Shown: positions 17,066 through 24,494 of the stretch, piece after piece
How positions within the stretch are numbered: the stretch's first letter is position 1
Layout: each line of letters begins with the position of its first letter
Source of the DNA: Bacillota bacterium
Lineage (GTDB): Bacteria; Bacillota_A; Clostridia; Lachnospirales; Lachnospiraceae
Assembly: GCA_023443625.1 (NCBI GenBank)
Contig: JAEZTQ010000052.1
Coordinates: 1-55,578 of the forward strand
Direction of reading: 5' to 3'
DNA length: 55,578 nucleotides
The notes under the pieces: generated by a model
What the model saw: only the letters and a program-made list of their open reading frames with translations
What the model was told of the DNA's origin: nothing
Databases searched by the model: none
Made by a program: the position numbers and the translations under genes

Positions 17066-18193
17066 TTGATATCAATTGTAGTTCCTATATATAATGCGGA
17101 AGAATACTTAAAAAAATGCATAGACAGCGTTATTTTTCAATCATACAAAGATTTTGAACTTTTACTTGTAGACGACGGATCCAGTGATCGTAGTTTGTCT
17201 ATCTGCAAGGAGTATGAAAAAATTGACTGCAGAGTTAAGACCATAGTTGGAAACCATAAGGGACCATACTATGCAAGAAAAATTGGCGTTGAAAATGCCC
17301 AAGGCGATTATATAACCTTCATTGATGCAGATGATTTTGTTTCTAAGGAAGCATATATATTGGCTAAAGAGGATATGCAGGCATCAGTAGATATTATATC
17401 GTTTGATATATTTCGCTATTTTTATGACGATAATATCAGATATGACGGTTGTTCTATACCTGAGAGAATTTATAATCGACAAGATATTACTGATCATGTA
17501 TTTCCAGTGATGATTTGGGATGATAGTAGGATTTCCTTTGGTATAGATCCGTCATTATGCAATAAATTATATAAAGCGAGTTTACTTAAAGATCATTATA
17601 GTACATCTAGAAATTTAGGATTTCATTATGGCGAAGATATTGCTGTCATTTATCCCTTGATTAGTAAAGCTCAAAGGCTATCTGTGCATCATAAGGCATA
17701 TTACTATCATAGACAACGGCCAAAGAGTATTCTTCCCTCTTACATAGAAGATAAACATTATTTAGATAAGTTGTACGAATTGTATAGATACTTATCTGAT
17801 TGTATGGATTTTAGTGAAATATTTCAGAGACAAATAGATTTGTTCTATATTCATTCGGTAGAACTTGCAAAGAAAAAATGGGGGATTATTACATATCCAC
17901 AGGATGCTATTTTCCCGTTTGATAAAATTAAAAAAAATGAAAAAATTATTCTATATGGAGCTGGGAATTTTGGAAGAATGTATGTCAAACAACTTAATAT
18001 GTTGAATTTTTGCAGCATAGTTCTTTGGGTGGATAAAAACTATGAACAGTTTGATAGTGAAATTTGTTCCCCCGAAGAAATATCAAAAACTGATTATGAT
18101 AAGATAGTTATAGCGATAGCTAACCAAAATGTTAAAAATCAAGTAATAGAGTATCTTGCTGGATTGGGAATTAACAAGGAGAATATTGTATAA
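17066..18193 (+). CDS. family 2 glycosyltransferase with C-terminal Rossmann module
   Basis: The 375-residue product begins with a GT-A domain (ISIVVPIYNAEEYLKKCIDS, LLVDDGSSDRS, FIDADDFV as the DxD motif). It ends with the same small module as its neighbour (ILYGAGNFGRMYVKQL, LWVDKNYEQF, IVIAIANQNVKNQV) at about residues 285-375. Translation is assigned from TTG at 17066 because AGGGAG lies nine bases upstream and the product then begins at the first beta strand. Spacing of 82 bases from the previous gene includes a short TGTC/GACA hairpin. Linkage specificity unknown. Confidence 0.9.
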   Translation: MISIVVPIYNAEEYLKKCIDSVIFQSYKDFELLLVDDGSSDRSLSICKEYEKIDCRVKTIVGNHKGPYYARKIGVENAQGDYITFIDADDFVSKEAYILAKEDMQASVDIISFDIFRYFYDDNIRYDGCSIPERIYNRQDITDHVFPVMIWDDSRISFGIDPSLCNKLYKASLLKDHYSTSRNLGFHYGEDIAVIYPLISKAQRLSVHHKAYYYHRQRPKSILPSYIEDKHYLDKLYELYRYLSDCMDFSEIFQRQIDLFYIHSVELAKKKWGIITYPQDAIFPFDKIKKNEKIILYGAGNFGRMYVKQLNMLNFCSIVLWVDKNYEQFDSEICSPEEISKTDYDKIVIAIANQNVKNQVIEYLAGLGINKENIV

Positions 18194-18207
18194 GGTGAGG
18201 ATAAAAC

Positions 18208-19329
18208 ATGATATTACGCGACTGCGATATGAAATCTTTCTCGAATAGATGTAAGGGTAAAAGAATAGCCTGCTATGGAATTGGTAAAGAATTTCACCGA
18301 ATAATGAGTAGCTATTCTGACTACGATTGGATAGATAATATTGAATTTTTAGTTGATGGAAATTCAGACCGTGAGGGTGAAATAGTACAAGTAAATGAGC
18401 AGAGCTATTCAATTATATCTTTGGATTGTCTTCGGGAATCTGTATCATCAGATATTGTTATATTAATAACTTGCATGGCATATGCTGAGGTAATAAAAGA
18501 GCTTAATTACATCCCAGAACTTAAAAGTACAGAGTGCTATCTCTTTCATTTCATGTTTCCTTTAAGTGAGGGGGACAATATTCAAATCCAAAGAAGACAA
18601 GAGATATTAATACCTCCAACTATTCATTACTGCTGGTTTGGAAAAAAAGAAAAGCCTGATTTATATAAAAGATGTATGGAAAGTTGGTACAAGTATTGTC
18701 CAGATTATGAAATCAAAGAATGGAATGAAGATAACTGTGATGTTAACGAAACCATATATACCAAGCAGGCATATGAGTGTGGCAAGTATGGGTTCGTGCC
18801 TGATTATTTTAGATTGAAAATTATATATGAAAATGGTGGAATATATCTAGATACAGATGTAGAAATTTTAAAAAACATAGATGATCTTCGTTATAATGAG
18901 GCTTTTTGTGGACTTGAATTTCCTGGAGAAGTTAATTTGGGTTTAGGTTTTGGTGCAGTAAAAGGGCATTCACTTATACTAAAATTGATTGAGCGGTATA
19001 AAATAATGCCATTTATCAAGCAAGATGGATCTATAGATGAGACGGCATCACCTGTTTTTCAATCTGCTGACTTGATAGAAAATGGAATGAAGTATGGGAA
19101 TATACTTCAAGAGATTGCTGGTTTGACTATATATCCTATTGAAGTCCTTTCTCCACAGAACGTATATACAGGAATAACAACGATATCGAATAACTCATAT
19201 ATGTGGCATCATTTTGATGGTTCTTGGGTGAGTGGAGATAGGCTCGAGCGTAATATAAAACGAAAAAAAGAATCTGCTATTATTCAACGAATGATTGATC
19301 TGAATGAAGGGAAAAATAGATTTGAATAA
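18208..19329 (+). CDS. GT32-type glycosyltransferase with N-terminal Rossmann module
   Basis: The 373-residue protein has the locus's Rossmann-like module first (about residues 14-115: RIACYGIGKEFHRIM, FLVDGNSDREG). It then has a GT32/capsular sugar-transferase domain: IPPTIHYCWFGKKEKPD, DYFRLKIIYENGGIYLDTDVE with the DxD motif, and a late MWHHFDGSW that is typical of the family. This is the Gly_transf_sug architecture also found in OCH1-like and toxin-type transferases. No secretion signal is present, so a cytosolic polymer-building role fits better than an effector role. It overlaps the next gene's 5' end. Confidence 0.88.
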   Translation: MILRDCDMKSFSNRCKGKRIACYGIGKEFHRIMSSYSDYDWIDNIEFLVDGNSDREGEIVQVNEQSYSIISLDCLRESVSSDIVILITCMAYAEVIKELNYIPELKSTECYLFHFMFPLSEGDNIQIQRRQEILIPPTIHYCWFGKKEKPDLYKRCMESWYKYCPDYEIKEWNEDNCDVNETIYTKQAYECGKYGFVPDYFRLKIIYENGGIYLDTDVEILKNIDDLRYNEAFCGLEFPGEVNLGLGFGAVKGHSLILKLIERYKIMPFIKQDGSIDETASPVFQSADLIENGMKYGNILQEIAGLTIYPIEVLSPQNVYTGITTISNNSYMWHHFDGSWVSGDRLERNIKRKKESAIIQRMIDLNEGKNRFE

Positions 19330-20335
19330 AAATATAGATATAGTTATTCCTTGGGTAGATGGATCAGATGCCAGTTGGCTCGAAGAAAAGAATTACTGGT
19401 ATGGTAAAGTTAACCCTGACAAGGAATCAAATTCTGATATACGTTATCAAAGTTGGGACAATCTAAAATATTGGTTCAGAGCTGTGGAAACCAATTTGCC
19501 ATGGTTTAATAAAATATTTTTTCTTACTTGGGGGCATATACCAGATTTTTTAAATCTGGATAATCCAAGGATTAAAGTAGTTAAGCATGAGGATTATATA
19601 CCTCAGGAATATCTTCCTACCTTTAATGTAAATACAATAGAAATGAATCTTCATAGAATACCTGAACTTAGTGAAAACATCGTTTATTTCAATGATGATA
19701 TATTTCCTTTGATTCCCATAGCGGAGGACTATTATTACAAAGATAATAAAGTTTGTGATGAAGCGATTGAAACTCCAATCATTCCAGTGCTTTTTGGAGA
19801 AATTGCAAAGTTTACCTGGAATATGCGAGCATTGGACATATCTATCATAAACAAGCACTTTAATAAAAGAGAGGTTCAGAAGATAAATTACGATAAATGG
19901 TTTTGCGCAGAATATGGTGAGCTGTTAGAACGAAATAAATCGCTTGGCTATTGGGAAAATTTTGTTGGATTTCGGGATCCTCATGTTTCAACAGCATTAA
20001 AAAAGTCAACATTTGAAAAAATATGGAATTCAGAGCCAGACATTTTAAAAAAGACTTGTGAAACGAAATTTCGTGATTTTTCATGTGTTAATCAGTGGTT
20101 AGTTAGGTATTGGCAGCTTTGTGAAGGTGATTTTGTTCCGAGAAGGACACTTGGAAAATCGTACACGGTTACAATCCATAATTGTGAAGAAATCGCAAAT
20201 GTAATTAAGGGTCAGGAACATCAAATGATTTGCATAAATGAAGATTGTACAGCAGATGAATTTGAAGTAATAAAAAGCAAAATCAATGGGGCATTTGAAA
20301 CATTGTTGCCAAATAAATCTTCATTCGAAAAATAA
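19322..20335 (+). CDS. Stealth-family sugar-1-phosphate transferase
   Basis: Stealth proteins transfer hexose-1-phosphate from nucleotide sugars to make phosphodiester-linked capsule or surface polymers. Conserved region 1 (IDIVIPWVDGSD) starts at about residue 5. Conserved region 2 covers RYQSWDNLKYWFRAVE through LTWGHIPDFL to YFNDDIF with its acidic pair. Later parts (FRDPHVSTALKKS, FRDFSCVNQWLVRYWQL) match regions 3 and 4. TTG at 19322 is preferred since GAAGGG lies about ten bases upstream; an in-frame ATG at 19304 has no such site. It predicts that the polymer contains phosphodiester links. Confidence 0.9.
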   Translation: MNKNIDIVIPWVDGSDASWLEEKNYWYGKVNPDKESNSDIRYQSWDNLKYWFRAVETNLPWFNKIFFLTWGHIPDFLNLDNPRIKVVKHEDYIPQEYLPTFNVNTIEMNLHRIPELSENIVYFNDDIFPLIPIAEDYYYKDNKVCDEAIETPIIPVLFGEIAKFTWNMRALDISIINKHFNKREVQKINYDKWFCAEYGELLERNKSLGYWENFVGFRDPHVSTALKKSTFEKIWNSEPDILKKTCETKFRDFSCVNQWLVRYWQLCEGDFVPRRTLGKSYTVTIHNCEEIANVIKGQEHQMICINEDCTADEFEVIKSKINGAFETLLPNKSSFEK

Positions 20336-20464
20336 AACTATATGTCAGTGGTGGTGGTCAGTCTAATAAAGAAATTAGTAGAAGGAAAATAGAGAAGATA
20401 GCGAAAGTTAATCTCTTGGTTTCATACCCCATTGGTGCCTTTCGCAGAGAGGTGGAATATAACA

Positions 20465-21589
20465 ATGAGACTTAAAATAGGAGCCTTTGCTGGAATGGCT
20501 AAGGATATTTTGTCAGAAAATAACAAAATAGTAATATTCGGAACAGGGGTAATAGGTTCTACGGTTACTCCTGAAATTTTAAGTACCTATGGTTTGAGTG
20601 ATTTGGTAGAATGCTGTATTGACAACGATAGATCCAGATGGGGAACCACAATTGAAATTTGTGGAAGAAAAGTAAAGATTTATGGCTCAGACATAATAAA
20701 GAAGTTACCACAAAATATTACAGTACTTATAGCTATTAGTAGATACTATAGCGCTTATGAACAACTAAAGCAAATGAAGGAGACGGAAAAAGTGTCTTGT
20801 TACATCATTCCAATGATGTGTATTAAGAACTTCCATAGTCAAGGAGGAAAAGGTGTAATTAAAACTACGAAGTTCCAGGTTATTCCTAAAAAAATCCACT
20901 ATATGTGGCTAGGAGGAAATCCAATGCCGGATAATCTTCTGCATTGTATTGATAGCTGGAAGAAGTATTGTCCTGATTATGAAATAATACGCTGGGATGA
21001 ATCAAATTATGATGTTCATAAAAACAAATTTGTATCGCAAGCTTATGATAATAAATACTTTGGATTTGTTCCGGATTATGCTAGATTGGAGATTCTATAT
21101 AACTATGGTGGAATCTATATGGATACGGATATAGAACTAATAAGGGATCTTGATGATATGCTATATCAAGAAGCCTTTTGCAGTGTAGAAAAATGGCAGG
21201 TTCTTAATTTTGGCGGATGTAGTGGAGCAATAAAAGGATATCATGCTTTAGAACCATTTCTGAAAAGATGGGAAAGACGTTCGTTGATACGAGAAGATGG
21301 TACTTTAGATAATATATCTAGTGGTTTGATTGATACGGATATTGCTTTGAGAGCAGGGTATGTCATTAATGGAAAAAGTCAAAATGTTATGGGAATGAAT
21401 ATATATACATATGATTATTTTCATCCATATGATTATATGTCAGGAATGCTTGAGAAAACAGATGATACGTTTTCAATCCACCATTTTCATGGTGGTTGGT
21501 TAGATGATGCCTCACGAAGTGATAATATACAAGCAATGAAGACATATGAGACTCTTTTACAGTCGGCAGAAGTTGTGGACGAACAATAG
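20465..21589 (+). CDS. GT32-type glycosyltransferase with N-terminal Rossmann module
   Basis: Residues about 8-115 carry the Rossmann-like module (IVIFGTGVIGSTV, CCIDNDRSRWG, VLIAISRYYSAYEQL). The GT32 domain follows: IPKKIHYMWLGGNPMPD, PDYARLEILYNYGGIYMDTDIEL with the DxD motif, and HHFHGGW near the end. It is a paralogue of the protein at 18208. ATG at 20465 has AGAGAGGTGG upstream and is preferred to an upstream TTG at 20432. The frame stays open for another 18 codons after its TAG stop, so the stop may be a late mutation. It is the last gene of the glycan locus before a new promoter. Confidence 0.88.
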   Translation: MRLKIGAFAGMAKDILSENNKIVIFGTGVIGSTVTPEILSTYGLSDLVECCIDNDRSRWGTTIEICGRKVKIYGSDIIKKLPQNITVLIAISRYYSAYEQLKQMKETEKVSCYIIPMMCIKNFHSQGGKGVIKTTKFQVIPKKIHYMWLGGNPMPDNLLHCIDSWKKYCPDYEIIRWDESNYDVHKNKFVSQAYDNKYFGFVPDYARLEILYNYGGIYMDTDIELIRDLDDMLYQEAFCSVEKWQVLNFGGCSGAIKGYHALEPFLKRWERRSLIREDGTLDNISSGLIDTDIALRAGYVINGKSQNVMGMNIYTYDYFHPYDYMSGMLEKTDDTFSIHHFHGGWLDDASRSDNIQAMKTYETLLQSAEVVDEQ

Positions 21590-21710
21590 CTGCGTTCTAA
21601 GGATGATCTAGATAGGCTTATTAGCATGATAAAAAACTGGTGAATAGAATAGATGAGAGAAGGGGGTTTAGTATCAATAGGAAAATTGTCGATTAATATA
21701 ACTTTATCTG

Positions 21711-21739
21711 TTGATTTTGCTCCGTATAAATAATATAAT
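21711..21739 (+). promoter_or_regulatory. promoter for the CDP-polyol gene group
   Basis: TTGATT at 21711-21716 and a perfect TATAAT at 21734-21739 are 17 bp apart. Transcription would start near 21746, giving an untranslated leader of about 225 nt before the epimerase gene. Confidence 0.65.
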
Positions 21740-21746
21740 ATAATGA

Positions 21747-21960
21747 TATATTGGACATGTATAGAGGATATTGTCTACCGAGCCTCATCCCCAATGATAG
21801 AGAGAATATCGTCGGGAGATGGGAATATAGAGCCCACGCCTGTCAAGATAAGGGAAGGAAGCTTGCGTCAAAGAAGTAGTATATTGTGGTATATAATAAG
21901 AAGCTGTAATAGCTGATAACTGTGAACAATAAATATATTTGGGAATAAGTAAAAAAGGAG
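21747..21960 (+). ncRNA. structured 5' leader of unknown class
   Basis: The leader contains a long compound hairpin at about 21785-21822. CATC and CCC pair with GGG and GATG around an A bulge, and the inner arm ATGATA pairs with TATCGT around a GAGAGAA loop. An ACGC/GCGT stem at about 21834-21879 encloses a purine-rich GATAAGGGAAGG loop. I do not recognise a known riboswitch, T-box, 6S or leader class, and no T-tract terminator is visible. It could be a cis-regulatory leader that controls translation or a small RNA. Confidence 0.4.
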
Positions 21961-21970
21961 CTACGAGAAT

Positions 21971-22633
21971 ATGCTATTTGAATTGACTGCGTCTATGATG
22001 TGCGCTAATTATGCACATCTGGAGACAGAAGTAAGGATGCTTGATGAGGCTGGAATTGACTCATTTCATATAGATATTATGGATGGCCGATATGTACCTA
22101 ATTTTGCCATGTCTTTAAATGATATGAAGTATATTGCATCAGCTACGAAAAAGCCTTTGGATGTGCATCTTATGATAGAACATCCAAATAATATGATATA
22201 TTTGTTTTTGAATAATCTTCGAAAAGGGGATACTGTATATATTCATCCGGAGGCAGAGTATCATCCATCCACAACCTTACAGAAGATTATTAATGCGGGT
22301 ATGGTTCCAGGAATCGCAATCAACCCGGGAACAAGCGTTGAAACTATCTATGAGATGTTAAGGATTGTGGACAAGGTGCTTGTTATGTCCGTTAACCCTG
22401 GAAATGCCGGTCAGATGTATCTTCCTTATGTTGGGAAGAAGATTACCAAGCTTCTTGCTATGAAAGATGAGATGAATTTTAAACTATATTGGGATGGCGC
22501 CTGCTCTTCAGATAGAATTTTGGAGTATGCTCCGAGAGGAGTAGATGGTTTTGTACTTGGTACAACGGTACTTTTCGGTAAAGATAAATCTTATGGTGAA
22601 ACCATAAGAGATGTCAGGGAATTAAAGTTCTGA
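21971..22633 (+). CDS. rpe: ribulose-phosphate 3-epimerase family protein
   Basis: The family interconverts ribulose 5-phosphate and xylulose 5-phosphate. The 220-residue TIM barrel shows the active-site pieces: Ser in TASMMCAN, FHIDIMDGRYVPNF with metal-binding His and Asp, DVHLMIEHP with the second His, MSVNPGNAGQ phosphate loop, and YWDGACSSDRI with the second catalytic Asp. The WDGA form differs from the usual VDGG, so this is a divergent member and its substrate may be a related ketose phosphate. AAAGGAG precedes the ATG. It is followed one base after the stop region by the cytidylyltransferase, so a role in supplying ribulose 5-phosphate for a CDP-ribitol-like donor is the natural inference. 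Confidence 0.85.
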   Translation: MLFELTASMMCANYAHLETEVRMLDEAGIDSFHIDIMDGRYVPNFAMSLNDMKYIASATKKPLDVHLMIEHPNNMIYLFLNNLRKGDTVYIHPEAEYHPSTTLQKIINAGMVPGIAINPGTSVETIYEMLRIVDKVLVMSVNPGNAGQMYLPYVGKKITKLLAMKDEMNFKLYWDGACSSDRILEYAPRGVDGFVLGTTVLFGKDKSYGETIRDVRELKF

Positions 22634-22643
22634 GGTGGATGCT

Positions 22644-23417
22644 ATGGTAACGGCAATAATACTTTCGGGTGGATCCGGAAGCCGATTGGGAAGTGACATA
22701 CCAAAACAATATATAGAAGTAGCTGGTAAGCCTGTAATTTCATATTGCCTTGAGACATTATTTAACAGCAGATTTATAGATAGTGTTTTGATTGTTGCAG
22801 AAGAGAATTGGCAGGAATACATAAGTAAGAAAGTATCCGAAATGAATAATAAGAGAAAATTTATAGGTTATGCTCTGCCAGGCAAGACCAGGCAGTTGTC
22901 TATATATAATGGCTTAAAGGTGATTGAGAATCATGCTCTGCAGAATCCAGAGCAGTATGTTTTTATTCATGATGCGGCGAGACCGCTGCTTTCGGAGGAT
23001 GATATTGCTAGTTATGTTACAGCAGCCAGGGGGCATGATGGTGTATTACCAGTCCTTCCAATGAAGGATACGGTATATTTGAGTGAGGATGGCATGCAGG
23101 TTTCGTCACTGTTGAATAGAAAAAAAGTATTCGCTGGACAGGCGCCGGAGTTTTTTGTGTATAAAAAGTATTTAGACGCAAATGAGAGGCTTATTACATG
23201 GAGTATGAGTTCCAATGGGGTTGATAAGATTATTGCTTCTGATTCAGAGATATATATGATTAATGGATCAACTGAACCAGCAATAATGGCCGGGATGGAT
23301 ATATGTATAGTCCCTGGAAATGAAAGTAATTTTAAGATAACAACAGCGGAGGACTTCGCCAGATTTAAGACTGTTATAAGAAAGAGATATAGTGCTGATG
23401 AGGAAATGGAGTCTTGA
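22644..23417 (+). CDS. IspD/TarI-family cytidylyltransferase, probably ribitol-5-phosphate type
   Basis: It should convert CTP and a polyol phosphate to a CDP-polyol. The 257-residue GT-A-like fold has the nucleotide loop ILSGGSGSRLGSDIPKQY, the substrate loop FIHDAARPLLS, LPMKDTVY and the C-terminal FKITTAEDF that defines IspD/TarI proteins. Sequence alone does not separate MEP cytidylyltransferase from TarI. Clustering with a polyol-phosphate dehydrogenase, an epimerase and LicD strongly favours the polyol role. ATG at 22644 has GAGGTGG before it; GTG at 22635 is an alternative. It overlaps the next gene, implying coupled translation. Confidence 0.85.
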   Translation: MVTAIILSGGSGSRLGSDIPKQYIEVAGKPVISYCLETLFNSRFIDSVLIVAEENWQEYISKKVSEMNNKRKFIGYALPGKTRQLSIYNGLKVIENHALQNPEQYVFIHDAARPLLSEDDIASYVTAARGHDGVLPVLPMKDTVYLSEDGMQVSSLLNRKKVFAGQAPEFFVYKKYLDANERLITWSMSSNGVDKIIASDSEIYMINGSTEPAIMAGMDICIVPGNESNFKITTAEDFARFKTVIRKRYSADEEMES

Positions 23418-24465
23418 AGAAAAAAATGTATATAAATATATAGAAGATGCATGTATGCCGGAACCAGCAGAGGATGAGTTGCTTATTCGGGTAATGGCAT
23501 GTGGAATTTGTGGATCTGATATTCCGAGAGTATATGAGACTGGAGCACACAGGATGCCCCTTACTATCGGACATGAGTTCTCTGGTGTTGTGGTAAATAC
23601 CGGAAATTTTTCCAACAGAAGTTGGCTTAATAAAAGAGTCGGAGTTTTTCCATTAATTCCATGCAGAAAGTGCCCAGCATGCAAGCAAAAGAAATACGAA
23701 ATGTGCTCGGATTACAGTTATTTGGGATCAAGACGTGATGGAGGCTTTGGGGATTATGTGAGCGTGCCGGCGTGGAATCTGATAGAGTTACCTGATAATG
23801 TAACTTACGAGCAGGCAGCAATGCTGGAGCCAATGAGTGTTGCAATCCATGCTATTAGAAAATTCTCAGTAAATTCACAGACAAGTGTAGCAGTATGTGG
23901 ACTTGGAACAATTGGTCAGTTTATCCTTATGTTACTTCTGCAGCAGGGAGTGAATAATGTCTATGCGATTGGAAATAAGACAATTCAAAAAGATACTGTG
24001 TTGAAAAATGGACTTTCTGAAGATCATTATTGTGACTCAAGGTATGAAGATGTAAAGGAATGGATAAAAGAGAAGACTGAGGAAAAGGGAATAGATGTAT
24101 ATTTTGAATGTGTTGGAAGAAATGATACAGTTTCGTTAGGCATTGATATTGCGGCACCAGATGGGCAAATATGTCTGGTCGGGAATCCATCTACAGATAT
24201 GATGTTGCCTAAAAATTTATACTGGAAAATACTTAGAAAACAACTTAACTTGATAGGTACCTGGAATTCCTCATTTTATGGTATGACAGATGAAGAAGCT
24301 TTATCTGATGACTGGCATTATGTATTAGGCTGTATGGCTGATGGAAAGATAAAACCAGAAGCCTTGATTACTCATAGGTTTGAGTTGCATGAGATTAATC
24401 TAGGGTTTGAAATCATGAAGAAAAAAAAGAAAGATTATATCAAGATCATGATGATAAATGGATAG
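23398..24465 (+). CDS. zinc-dependent polyol-phosphate dehydrogenase (TarJ/GatD-like MDR)
   Basis: A medium-chain dehydrogenase of about 355 residues. The catalytic zinc site is CGICGSD and GHEFSG, the structural zinc lobe has Cys residues in PCRKCPACKQKKYEMC, and the NAD(P) site is VCGLGTIGQF. In TarIJ pairs the dehydrogenase reduces ribulose 5-phosphate to ribitol 5-phosphate; GatD-like relatives act on galactitol 1-phosphate, and the sequence does not decide between them. The context (epimerase, TarI-type transferase, LicD) favours a CDP-ribitol-like pathway. The start overlaps the cytidylyltransferase by about 20 bases; GTG at 23392 is an alternative. The C terminus is notable for a KKKKKD run. 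Confidence 0.85.
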   Translation: MRKWSLEEKNVYKYIEDACMPEPAEDELLIRVMACGICGSDIPRVYETGAHRMPLTIGHEFSGVVVNTGNFSNRSWLNKRVGVFPLIPCRKCPACKQKKYEMCSDYSYLGSRRDGGFGDYVSVPAWNLIELPDNVTYEQAAMLEPMSVAIHAIRKFSVNSQTSVAVCGLGTIGQFILMLLLQQGVNNVYAIGNKTIQKDTVLKNGLSEDHYCDSRYEDVKEWIKEKTEEKGIDVYFECVGRNDTVSLGIDIAAPDGQICLVGNPSTDMMLPKNLYWKILRKQLNLIGTWNSSFYGMTDEEALSDDWHYVLGCMADGKIKPEALITHRFELHEINLGFEIMKKKKKDYIKIMMING

Positions 24466-24494
24466 ATTTTTAAGGTGTTATGAGGTGATGTGAA

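Noticed and set aside
20336..20464. Open frame across the gap between the Stealth and GT32 genes
   Set aside because: About 45 codons without a good start; it covers the GT32 ribosome binding site and resembles nothing known.
18208..21589. GT32 proteins as secreted toxin-type effectors
   Set aside because: No secretion signal or translocation domain; their setting among polymer-assembly genes supports a cytosolic biosynthetic role.
21747..21960. Purine or T-box riboswitch
   Set aside because: GTCTACC recalls the purine aptamer, but the three-way junction and loop complementarity are missing. T-box sequence (TGGNACC) is absent.
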